From: Clostridiales bacterium
GTDB lineage: Bacteria; Bacillota; Clostridia; Lachnospirales; Cellulosilyticaceae
Reading direction: 5' to 3'
Length of the DNA stretch: 11,383 nucleotides
Assembly: GCA_019418225.1 (NCBI GenBank)
Contig: DYCF01000044.1
Span: forward strand, 1-11,383
In this document: positions 5,586 to 11,111 of the stretch, piece after piece
How the letters are laid out: the number at the start of each line of letters is the position of its first letter
Numbering within the stretch: position 1 is the first letter of the stretch
Notes under the pieces: model-generated
Seen by the model: the letters and a program-made list of their open reading frames with translations, nothing else
Databases searched by the model: none
What the model was told of the DNA's origin: nothing
Translations under genes and position numbers: made by a program

Positions 5586-6515
5586 ATGGCAATGAACAAT
5601 GTAAAAAAAATCGGTGTAGATATGGGCAACTCAACAATTTGTGTTAGTGCCCTAGTAGAGGAAGCAGTTAAACAGGCTTATGCTAGTAGCGTGTATTCAC
5701 TCGATACTGCGATTGTAACAGGTGACGTAGTAGAAAGTAAGGGTGTAAAGCTTGCGTTAGGCGTAGGTCAAACTACGCTTACTAACGTGGACAAGACTAA
5801 TAGGGAGTTAATAGAACATCAATTACTTTGGGCAGTTAACTCAGCCTTTGGAGCAGGTACACATTATATTAATTTAGGAATAGGGTTGCCAATTAGCATT
5901 TACAAGGCTAAAAAAGAAGACTACACAAACGCTATCAAGTCACTTGGTACAATTACAGGTAAAATAAACGATAAGGATATAAGTGTGAATTTGGCGAATG
6001 TGAAGGTCATGGCAGAAGGACATGCCAGCATCAAGCCACTTGCCAATTACATAAACAAGGACAACACGACACTTTTAATTGACATTGGAATGAAGACAAC
6101 AGACGTTTTACTTGTTCGCTATGATGGAAAGTTTATCATTGACAAGTACGCTACTATTCCGATTGCACTATATGACATTTACCAAGTGTTAAGAGAGGCG
6201 ATAGCTCAGCAAGGCGTAGAGGTTAGCATTGAATATATCGATAAGCGTTTTCAATCAGCTAGTCCAGTTGTTAGAACTGAAAAAGGCGATTATAATCTAG
6301 CAGATCACTTAGCAGATGCCAAGCACGTATGCAATGATATTATGAAGGCAATAGAGAATGAATTTGGCAAGACAATCTTACATGATAAGCTGTTTACTGG
6401 TGGCGGTGCTGAGAAGTTTTTAGCAGCTATCGGGGATGTACCAAATAATATTGACGTTCCACAAGACTTAAGATATTACAGTAACAGTTTAGGATATCTG
6501 CTAGGGCTTAGATAA
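5586..6515 (+). CDS. parM: ParM/StbA-type actin-like ATPase
   Basis: The product has 309 residues, the usual size. Actin-fold ATP motifs appear in order: phosphate 1 IGVDMGNST (Asp12, Gly14, Asn15), an AEG motif (Glu144) in the position of the catalytic Glu, phosphate 2 LLIDIGMKTTD (Asp166, Asp173) and the adenosine motif LFTGGGAEKF (Gly272-274). ParM polymerises with ATP into filaments that push sister plasmids apart after capture by ParR-parC complexes. Start ATG 5586 has AGGAGG 8 bases upstream; ATG 5592 is a possible alternative. It is the last gene of a tightly linked operon with an RHH protein. Codon use is less AT-extreme than in the left block. Fragment-type plasmid stability is the most likely role, while some phage members of this family centre the phage genome in the cell. 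Confidence 0.9.
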   Translation: MAMNNVKKIGVDMGNSTICVSALVEEAVKQAYASSVYSLDTAIVTGDVVESKGVKLALGVGQTTLTNVDKTNRELIEHQLLWAVNSAFGAGTHYINLGIGLPISIYKAKKEDYTNAIKSLGTITGKINDKDISVNLANVKVMAEGHASIKPLANYINKDNTTLLIDIGMKTTDVLLVRYDGKFIIDKYATIPIALYDIYQVLREAIAQQGVEVSIEYIDKRFQSASPVVRTEKGDYNLADHLADAKHVCNDIMKAIENEFGKTILHDKLFTGGGAEKFLAAIGDVPNNIDVPQDLRYYSNSLGYLLGLR

Positions 6516-6522
6516 GCTCTAG
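6501..6522. repeat. 22-bp near-perfect palindrome over the parM stop codon
   Basis: CTAGGGCTTA-GA-TAAGCTCTAG has ten paired positions (one G-T) and contains the parM TAA. No T-run follows, so it is not a standard terminator. It may be a protein site, an RNA stability or processing element, or a hairpin limiting readthrough into the accessory genes. Confidence 0.6.
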
Positions 6523-6541
6523 TAGATTGGAGGAAATAGAC

Positions 6542-6613
6542 ATGATTGATATTAGATACACTAAAGATGAATGGCAGTCAATTATAGCCAAACATTATCA
6601 TGAAGAATACTAA
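6542..6613 (+). CDS. 23-residue small ORF
   Basis: Runs from ATG 6542 to TAA 6611-6613 behind a strong ribosome binding site (TTGGAGG, 8 bases upstream). The product, beginning MIDIRYTKDEW and ending KHYHEEY, is charged and aromatic with no membrane span. The upstream TAGTAGATT is shared with the leader of the 59-residue membrane protein gene (4861-4869). It may be a genuine small peptide, a leader ORF for the YopX gene, or the stump of a longer gene. Confidence 0.4.
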   Translation: MIDIRYTKDEWQSIIAKHYHEEY

Positions 6614-6642
6614 AACAAAACCAAATTTGCGAGGCAAGGATA

Positions 6643-7044
6643 ATGCGAGAACTTAAATTTAGAGTATGGTGTGAAGATAGAAAAGAAATGTTAGATATTC
6701 AAAGACATTCTTTTAAAACAGGAAAGTCAATGCCTTATGGATGGAATATGCAATATGAATTTGATGCTATTATGCAATACACAGGACTTGAAGATAAGAA
6801 CGGTAAAGAAATCTATGAGGGTGACATTGTTATAGCCTACAATGAATATTGCGACACCATTTGCAAAGGAAAAATAGTTTGGGATAAATGGGAATGTGGG
6901 TTTTCTATAAAAGGTGCAGAACCAACATTTATAGGATGGTATCCATCATTAGAGGTAATCGGCAACATCTATGAAAATCCAGAACTATTGCAAGATAAAG
7001 ATGTAAGAGTGCTAGGAGTAGAAGCACAAGTTTGCGGTAATTAA
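6643..7044 (+). CDS. YopX-family phage protein
   Basis: The product has 133 residues and matches the YopX pattern from end to end: RELKFRVWCEDRKEML at the N-terminus, then QYTGLEDKNGKEIYEGDIV, a GKIVWDKWECGF strand, and a C-terminal SLEVIGNIYENPELL. YopX proteins are abundant in Firmicutes phages and related elements; no biochemical function is established. Start ATG 6643 has GAGG 8 bases upstream. It opens the run of small accessory genes and is a good marker that this part is phage or phage-plasmid DNA. Confidence 0.9.
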   Translation: MRELKFRVWCEDRKEMLDIQRHSFKTGKSMPYGWNMQYEFDAIMQYTGLEDKNGKEIYEGDIVIAYNEYCDTICKGKIVWDKWECGFSIKGAEPTFIGWYPSLEVIGNIYENPELLQDKDVRVLGVEAQVCGN

Positions 7045-7068
7045 AATCAGAGTTTGGGAGGTTTAGAT

Positions 7069-7299
7069 ATGTTTAATGCAAGTGTAAGCAATAACTCAAG
7101 AGTAGAAATAAGTGCAGTTAGTGGAACGATAGTAAAATCACATAAAAAAAGCTACATAAGAAGAATGCATATAGAATCACCTGCAGCTAAAGATACTTTT
7201 AGCAAAGGAAGTAGTGAAGTAGTATTACAAGCTATGAATACAAATGATGGATACTTGCTTGTTGAGGTAATAGATAAGAAGGATTATGAAGAAGAATAA
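7069..7299 (+). CDS. 76-residue hypothetical accessory protein
   Basis: The start is ATG 7069 with GGGAGG 7 bases upstream; an upstream in-frame TTG lies in the ribosome binding site and is not used. The product begins MFNASVSNNSRVEIS and has alternating hydrophobic/polar stretches (VEISAVSGTIV, SEVVLQAM, GYLLVEVID) suggesting a small beta-rich fold, with a basic loop KSHKKSYIRR and acidic end DYEEE. There is no signal or membrane span. I do not recognise it. It follows the YopX gene after the repeated leader TAAAATCAGAGTTTG. Confidence 0.65.
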   Translation: MFNASVSNNSRVEISAVSGTIVKSHKKSYIRRMHIESPAAKDTFSKGSSEVVLQAMNTNDGYLLVEVIDKKDYEEE

Positions 7300-7316
7300 A
7301 ATATAAGTTTGAAAGG

Positions 7317-7493
7317 GTGATATATATTAAAAATTCACAATGTATAAATTGCGTTAGAATAGGAGGATATACTTGCCCTTACTGCATAGATGCTTTAAGA
7401 GAAAAACATAAGATACGCAATGATTGCAATAAACATATGACATTGGAAGAATTTGTGAAAGGAAATGTTCAGTTGAGCATATTCGATTTATAA
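7317..7493 (+). CDS. Small CxxC-CxxC zinc-binding protein with a non-ATG start
   Basis: The frame encodes QCINC, seven residues, then CPYC, and later DCNKH, a probable zinc site, followed by an acidic/hydrophobic tail ending VQLSIFDL. No ATG precedes the Cys motifs. GTG 7317 opens the frame but has no ribosome binding site. AAAGGGTGA (7312-7320) is itself a good ribosome binding site, pointing to ATT 7326 as the start (55 residues), with spacing like that of the next gene's GTG. Rare ATT starts are known (infC). It lies between two accessory genes behind the shared leader type. It is probably a real gene; the DNA or protein target of the zinc module is unknown. Confidence 0.6.
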   Translation: MIYIKNSQCINCVRIGGYTCPYCIDALREKHKIRNDCNKHMTLEEFVKGNVQLSIFDL

Positions 7494-7520
7494 AATCCAA
7501 AATTGAGAGGGTGATTGATA

Positions 7521-7895
7521 GTGGAATTAAAAGACAAGCTAGTTGGATTTTACAGAACATGGACAACTAGGAAACTTGCAAAGGCATTTTCAGAATATGC
7601 CAAGTCATTAGGCCTTAGAAAATGGGATGGAAGGAGAAATGATAACTCTAATACATTCTTTACTGAAGGAAAAGATGAAGGATGGGACAGAGTTATATGT
7701 TCTATAGTTGATCCAGAGAAGAAAGAGCAACATATTCAGATTGTATTAAGAAAATATAGTTATTTACTTATTCAAGTAGGTGAAAAGAAAATATTTGAGT
7801 ATGACAGTAAAAAAGATTTGATTGAATGTGATGATGAAATGCTAAAAGAAGCTATGAAAAATCATAAGGCATTATTTGATGTTCTATTAAAATAA
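7521..7895 (+). CDS. 124-residue hypothetical protein
   Basis: GTG 7521 is the likely start, with GAGAGGGTGA ending 6 bases upstream; a TTG 6 bases earlier is inside that site. The N-terminal part is basic (KDKLVGFYRTWTTRKLAKAF), then a Gly/Trp/Asn-rich stretch (RKWDGRRNDNSNTFFTEG), beta-like segments (RVICSIVD, HIQIVLRKYSYLLIQV) and an acidic helix (IECDDEMLKEAMKNH). There is no signal peptide or membrane span. I recognise no family. It belongs to the accessory run and shares its leader type with its neighbours. Confidence 0.65.
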   Translation: MELKDKLVGFYRTWTTRKLAKAFSEYAKSLGLRKWDGRRNDNSNTFFTEGKDEGWDRVICSIVDPEKKEQHIQIVLRKYSYLLIQVGEKKIFEYDSKKDLIECDDEMLKEAMKNHKALFDVLLK

Positions 7896-7920
7896 AATCA
7901 GAGTTTGAAAGGAGTAAGCT

Positions 7921-8127
7921 ATGACAATTACTATTGGTTGTACAGTAGGTGTGCAAGATATGTGCAATAAACATTTATACAGAGTTGGTAAGGTAAAAGA
8001 AATTATCAGTGAAAACTGCTGTGTAGTTGAAACTAAAGAGATTGAAGATGGTGAAATGGTCTTTTATGATTTCATAGCATACACTACTGAAATTGATTAC
8101 TGTAAGGGAACAAAAGGGGGAAATTAA
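7921..8127 (+). CDS. 68-residue hypothetical accessory protein
   Basis: Starts at ATG 7921 with AAAGGAG 6 bases upstream. The sequence is beta-rich (ITIGCTVGV, YRVGKVKEII, CCVVETKEI, EMVFYDFIAY), resembling small SH3-like or YopX-neighbour phage proteins in texture, but I see no diagnostic motif. It holds five Cys without a clear zinc spacing. Its leader repeats the one before the 76-residue gene almost exactly. The next gene starts one base after its stop codon. Confidence 0.65.
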   Translation: MTITIGCTVGVQDMCNKHLYRVGKVKEIISENCCVVETKEIEDGEMVFYDFIAYTTEIDYCKGTKGGN

Positions 8128-8128
8128 A

Positions 8129-8278
8129 ATGAAAGACAACAAAGACATATTAATTCAAATAGCCTTAATGTGGGCAGTGCAATATGAAAAAGGAAGTAAA
8201 GAGGCGTGTGATATGCTTTTAGGGTACTACAAAAAGGAATTAGGTGGATATGAATATAAGTATAAAAGTATTTATTAA
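8129..8278 (+). CDS. 49-residue hypothetical protein
   Basis: Runs from ATG 8129 to TAA 8276-8278; AGGGGG lies 8 bases upstream, so the reading from 8093 is not preferred. The product is mostly helical (DILIQIALMWAVQYEKGSKEACDMLLGYYKKEL) and ends in a Tyr/Lys-rich tail. It is not recognised. Its last 35 bases overlap the start of the HTH gene in another frame, implying coupled translation. Confidence 0.6.
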   Translation: MKDNKDILIQIALMWAVQYEKGSKEACDMLLGYYKKELGGYEYKYKSIY

Positions 8279-8606
8279 TGATGTGCCTTTTGAAGAGCTG
8301 AGCAGGGAAAAACAATATAAGGTGATTGAAAATATTATGTCTAATTCGTTAACTAATTTAGAGATAACAGGTCAAACTGAGAATGTTAATTACGAGAAGT
8401 ATGAAATGGTTGAAAGTGCAGGAATTGAATGTTATGCACCAAAGGATATTGCAAAGATCTTAAGTATATCACAAGCAGAGTCATACAGAGTGTTTAAGAC
8501 AAAAGGTTTTCCAAGTTTCAAATTAGGCGAGAGGATGCTAAGAGTAACAAAAAAGGATTTTGATGAGTGGTTAAATAAAAAAATAGATGAAAATAGCAGA
8601 CTGTGA
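8244..8606 (+). CDS. Excisionase-like HTH protein
   Basis: The product has 120 residues. The C-terminal half is a MerR/excisionase-type winged helix (HTH_17): YAPKDIAKILSISQAESYRVF, then FPSFKLGERMLRVTKKDFDEWL, with the KLG-R-R-V wing and the terminal 'DEWL' helix of this family. The N-terminal half (NISIKVFINDVPFEELSRE...) is acidic and unrecognised, perhaps for dimerisation or protein contact. GTG 8244 is preferred as start because AAGGA is 5 bases upstream; ATG 8250 is the alternative. Such proteins act as excision factors with an integrase or as regulators. It is the last gene of the rightward accessory run and faces the XRE repressor. Confidence 0.75.
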   Translation: MDMNISIKVFINDVPFEELSREKQYKVIENIMSNSLTNLEITGQTENVNYEKYEMVESAGIECYAPKDIAKILSISQAESYRVFKTKGFPSFKLGERMLRVTKKDFDEWLNKKIDENSRL

Positions 8607-8620
8607 TTAGCCTGCTTTTT
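8595..8620 (+). terminator. Weak terminator after the excisionase-like gene
   Basis: AGCAG (8595-8599) and CTGCT (8612-8616) form a 5-bp stem followed by TTTTTA. The stem is short and the loop 12 bases. The T-run overlaps the stop codon of the convergent XRE gene. Confidence 0.4.
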
Positions 8621-8933
8621 ATTTAGTATCATTATATTTAGACACTAAAAAGTCTATGTAAGCATAGAATTCAATTCGGAGGGTATCTATATCTGCATCT
8701 GTAAGATTATACATATCTATAAATATATCGAATAAATCTTGCTTATCTGTTAAAAGGCTTATAGGACTTATAGCTAGCTTTTCACATATTGAGTCTAAGG
8801 TATCTAATGTAATGTTTTGGTTTGCTTCATAGCGTTTAACAGAATCAATAGACTTATTAATAAGTGTTGCAAATTCTTTTTGAGTTAGCTTGAGACTTTT
8901 TCGAATTTCTTTGATTTTTTCACCAGTGTTCAA
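8619..8933 (-). CDS. XRE-family (cI-like) repressor
   Basis: The product has 104 residues. Residues about 4-60 are a lambda-repressor-type HTH: GEKIKEIRKSLKLTQKEFATLINKSIDSVKRYEANQNITLDTLDSICEKLAIS. The rest (LFDIFIDMYNLTDADIDTLRIEF...) is a short acidic helical dimerisation part without a LexA-type protease domain. I choose TTG 8933 as the start because AGAGGTGA lies 5 bases upstream; the earlier GTG (8942) is inside that ribosome binding site. It is transcribed away from a strong rightward promoter whose elements carry a direct repeat, an arrangement typical of a lysogeny or element-maintenance switch. I infer it represses that promoter and perhaps its own. Confidence 0.85.
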   Translation of the reverse strand: MNTGEKIKEIRKSLKLTQKEFATLINKSIDSVKRYEANQNITLDTLDSICEKLAISPISLLTDKQDLFDIFIDMYNLTDADIDTLRIEFYAYIDFLVSKYNDTK

Positions 8934-8978
8934 GTTTATCACCTCTCACAGATTATATACTATAAATTTACAAAAATG

Positions 8979-9034
8979 TTGAAAGGTGAAAAAAATTAAA
9001 CTATAATGATTAAAGGTGTAATAAAGTGAACTAT
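8979..9034 (+). promoter_or_regulatory. Rightward promoter with 30-bp-period direct repeat operator
   Basis: TTGAAA (8979-8984), 17 bases, TATAAT (9002-9007). Two 23-base copies beginning AAAGGTG and ending AACTAT lie at 8982-9004 and 9012-9034 with 19 of 23 positions identical. The first covers the whole promoter and the second the start of the transcript. The 30-bp period is close to three helical turns. This is the likely binding region of the divergent XRE repressor. Confidence 0.7.
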
Positions 9035-9057
9035 TTATTTAAAGGGGGTGAAGTGTT

Positions 9058-9197
9058 ATGGATGAAAAAAAATAGAAGAAAAAATAAAAGAGGGGTTAGA
9101 TAAAATACGTAGTAACAGTGAACAATCAGAGGAGTATATAAAAGGGTTTAAAGATTGTATGAAATTAATATGGAATGTATTTGATATAGAGTATTAG
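9058..9197 (+). pseudogene. Small gene interrupted by an A8 run (frameshift or slippage)
   Basis: ATG 9058 has a strong ribosome binding site (AAAGGGGGTG, 6-7 bases upstream) and a strong promoter, but reads only MDEKK before TAG. The -1 frame after the eight-A run (9065-9072) continues for 41 codons, IEEKIKEGLDKIRSNSEQ... to ...LIWNVFDIEY and TAG 9195-9197, with the codon pattern of a real helical protein. That frame has no start of its own; it is closed by TGA at 9063. Joined, the product would be 46 residues. A-AAA-AAA is a classic slippery heptamer, and transcriptional slippage on A8 would also join the frames. It could instead be a point deletion or a sequencing error. The family is not recognised. 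Confidence 0.55.
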
Positions 9198-9220
9198 TAA
9201 AGTATAGTAAGTATGTAAAA

Positions 9221-9267
9221 AATAAAGCACACAAGACATAAATTATAATCTTGCGTGCTTTATTTTT
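9221..9267. terminator. Bidirectional terminator
   Basis: AATAAAGCACACAAGA (9221-9236) and TCTTGCGTGCTTTATT (9249-9264) form a 16-bp stem with one imperfect pair (A-C rightward, G-U leftward) and a 12-base loop. A T-run follows in both directions: TTTATTTTTA rightward and TTTATTTTTTACA leftward. It ends the small gene at the right and can back up the sortase terminator from the other side. Confidence 0.85.
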
Positions 9268-9320
9268 ATACTAAACATATAATTATCTAGAGCATAATAA
9301 AGAGTATGTAGTATTTTTGG

Positions 9321-9342
9321 GTAGCTAACAAGTAGCTAACAA
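9321..9342. repeat. Perfect tandem repeat of an 11-mer, possible recombination site
   Basis: GTAGCTAACAA occurs twice in direct tandem (9321-9331, 9332-9342). It lies in the 327-base gene-free stretch 9198-9523, between the last element-type gene and the sortase. Short direct repeats are used as arm or core sites by tyrosine integrases, and the position would suit an element end, but no second copy elsewhere in the window is seen. Confidence 0.5.
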
Positions 9343-9384
9343 AAAGAGATAATTGGCAATTAAGGCAAAGAGCATCAAGGACAG

Positions 9385-9421
9385 AAAAAGAACCTAGGTT
9401 TCAGGGGGAGAAACCTAGGTT
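9385..9421 (-). terminator. Probable terminator of the sortase gene
   Basis: AACCTAGGTTTC (9391-9402) and GAAACCTAGGTT (9410-9421) pair perfectly over 12 bases around a 7-base G-rich loop. On the minus strand the hairpin is followed by CTTTTT. It lies about 100 bases after the sortase stop. The core AACCTAGGTT is also a direct repeat followed each time by a run of 5-6 Gs (9404-9408, 9424-9429). The remaining gene-free DNA up to 9523 shows only a small GTACC/GGTAC inverted repeat and AT-rich sequence. Confidence 0.65.
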
Positions 9422-9523
9422 GAGGGGGGATTTAGCGATGTACCTCACACTTGGTACGTTAATATTATGGTCAGATGAAAAAAAATATATACATTTATGA
9501 GAAAAAAATTTTAAAATTATTTT

Positions 9524-10336
9524 TTAATGAGTTATACGTTTAGCTTGAACAATTGTACGTGCATTATCAAGCTCGTAACTACAAGTTACAAGAGTAATAA
9601 TCTGGTCAGTGGCTGTAAAGTTTATAGGACGTGTAAATAAGGAGCGGCTTTGGCAGGCATTAAGATAGTCTAGAAAGGCTGCATCACTTGCATAGTTTAC
9701 GCCAATGGTTTCTTGGTTGGCATCTACAACATAAACAGCAAAGACTTCATAAGCAAACTGTGTATAAAGATTGCTGACATATATATAAGGATGTTTCTCA
9801 AAAAAATCTTTGTCTTTAAAATTAATTAGTGCGTGAAACATGGCGCCATTATTCATATTATGTCCATAGATTAATGTATTTTTATTGTCTAAGTCACTTT
9901 GATTTCTATGATCAATATAAATGCTGCCGTAGACGGAAGGTGAATTATTGCTGTCATAACTTAGATAGTATGTATTATCACTATGCTGGACTAAGGGATA
10001 ATTAATAGGTGTATCTTCGATAGTAATCCAACCAATGACTTCTGGGTTAACGGCTAATAATGGTAAATATTTATCTTGTATTTGAGCTGGAGTCGGTGAA
10101 GTAGGCGTAAATTTAGCAGATTTGCAAGAATGCATTATTAAGGAAGAAAAGCTGGTTGGTGGCGTTTTAATAGGATAAGTTGGTGCTGTAAGTTGAGTAT
10201 ACAATAATGTTTGCGTTTTATACTGTATAAGTGAGCTGAGTTGAGGCCATGTAGCATACAGCATAAGCATCAGTCCACTAATGATGAGAAGAATTGCAAA
10301 GAATGTAATGATATGAGAGACATATTTCTTTTTCAT
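9524..10336 (-). CDS. srtB: Class B sortase
   Basis: The product has 270 residues with an N-terminal membrane anchor (IITFFAILLIISGLMLMLYA, residues 9-28) and an external catalytic domain. Class B features: NPEVIGWITIEDTPINYPLVQ (97-117), YYLSYDSN, GSIYIDHRN, catalytic His159 in IYGHNMNNGAMF, catalytic Cys252 in LVTCSYE and Arg260 in NARTIV. It cleaves a sorting motif on exported proteins and links them to the cell wall or to pilin subunits. Start ATG 10336 has AAAGGA about 11 bases upstream, a little far. A second Cys at residue 71 lies in the linker. No substrate with a sorting signal is encoded in this window. It appears to be chromosomal core or accessory surface machinery next to the element end. 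Confidence 0.93.
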   Translation of the reverse strand: MKKKYVSHIITFFAILLIISGLMLMLYATWPQLSSLIQYKTQTLLYTQLTAPTYPIKTPPTSFSSLIMHSCKSAKFTPTSPTPAQIQDKYLPLLAVNPEVIGWITIEDTPINYPLVQHSDNTYYLSYDSNNSPSVYGSIYIDHRNQSDLDNKNTLIYGHNMNNGAMFHALINFKDKDFFEKHPYIYVSNLYTQFAYEVFAVYVVDANQETIGVNYASDAAFLDYLNACQSRSLFTRPINFTATDQIITLVTCSYELDNARTIVQAKRITH

Positions 10337-10371
10337 GAAGCAATCAGTCCTTTTATAAAAAATAATTAAAG

Positions 10372-10449
10372 ATTATAGGCGTAAACGCTATACATAGATT
10401 TCACATGTATAAAGTTTAGTTAGTTATTATGTCGTAGTTATGTGAAATC
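10372..10449 (-). promoter_or_regulatory. Sortase promoter region with palindromes
   Basis: A minus-strand TATAAT (10377-10372) lies about 36 bases before the sortase start. It has no good -35 and overlaps an imperfect palindrome, TATAGGCGTAAACGCTATA (10374-10392). Upstream, GATTTCACAT (10397-10406) and ATGTGAAATC (10440-10449) are perfect 10-bp inverted arms around 33 bases, and ACATGTATA is repeated directly at 10403 and 10472. The poor -35 and several symmetrical sites suggest activator- or repressor-controlled expression. The 301-base stretch 10337-10637 contains no gene. Confidence 0.4.
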
Positions 10450-10570
10450 ATTGAGAGAAAGCTATTTACGTACATGTATAGTTCAAGGTTATAGTTGGTT
10501 TCTCTATATTTATATTTCGAAAGCATTTATAATAATAATGAATAGTTTTGAAATAAACTTGGTTTAAAGT

Positions 10571-10601
10571 TTGCATTAAATTCATTAGAGCATGATATAA
10601 T
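10571..10601 (+). promoter_or_regulatory. Extended -10 promoter of the TM2 gene
   Basis: TGATATAAT (10593-10601) is an extended -10 element with a perfect TATAAT. TTGCAT (10571-10576) is 19 bases upstream, longer than usual, so recognition probably depends on the TG extension. It lies 36 bases before the start codon. Confidence 0.6.
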
Positions 10602-10637
10602 GAAGTATATCAATAAGGACAAGGTGGGAGGCAGAAA

Positions 10638-11111
10638 ATGTTTTGTAATAACTGTGGAAATCAGATAAGTGATGATAGTAGATTTTGTCCAGAATGTGGG
10701 GCACAGCAAAATGTAGGTTCTAATAATAATCAAGAAGGACAATATTATTACGATCAAAATTATGCAAATGGCAATTACACAAATAGCAATTATGCAGATA
10801 ACGGCTATGCCAATGGTAACTTTACAAATAACAGTTATGGTAATGGATATAATACGCAAGGAACAATGGGAGGCGGCTACAATAGATATGATGTACCACA
10901 AAAATCACGACTAGTAGCAGGACTTCTTCAAATTTTCTTAGGTGGATTTGGTGTAGGCCGCTTTTACTTAGGATATACAAGCATGGGATTAGGACAATTA
11001 TTTACGAATTTCTTATGTGGCATAGGCTATATATGGGCATTTATTGATGGCATACTTATTTTATGTGGACAGGTAAAAACTGATGCACGTGGGATACCTT
11101 TAAAGGATTAA
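10638..11111 (+). CDS. Zinc-ribbon and TM2-domain membrane protein
   Basis: The product has 157 residues in three parts. Residues 1-24 are a zinc ribbon: MFCNNCGNQ and FCPECGAQ, two CxxC pairs. Residues 25-85 are a low-complexity linker made of Asn/Tyr/Gly repeats of the type YANGNYTNSNYADNGYANGN, imperfect repeats of about 5-6 residues. Residues 88-157 are a TM2 domain: KSRLVAGLLQIFLGGFGVGRFYLGYTSMGLGQL, a turn, then IGYIWAFIDGILILCG, two membrane spans joined by the short loop. TM2 proteins are widespread in Clostridia; their role is not established. Start ATG 10638 has GGGAGG 6 bases upstream. It is transcribed away from the sortase. A large fold-back element begins at its stop codon. Confidence 0.9.
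   Translation: MFCNNCGNQISDDSRFCPECGAQQNVGSNNNQEGQYYYDQNYANGNYTNSNYADNGYANGNFTNNSYGNGYNTQGTMGGGYNRYDVPQKSRLVAGLLQIFLGGFGVGRFYLGYTSMGLGQLFTNFLCGIGYIWAFIDGILILCGQVKTDARGIPLKD

Noticed and set aside
9440..9457. GTACC-N8-GGTAC inverted repeat as a terminator
   Set aside because: Only a 5-bp stem and no T-run on either strand.
10527..10901. 124-residue leftward Ile-rich ORF
   Set aside because: Antisense to the Asn/Tyr repeat linker of the TM2 gene, whose low complexity creates the Ile/Val run.
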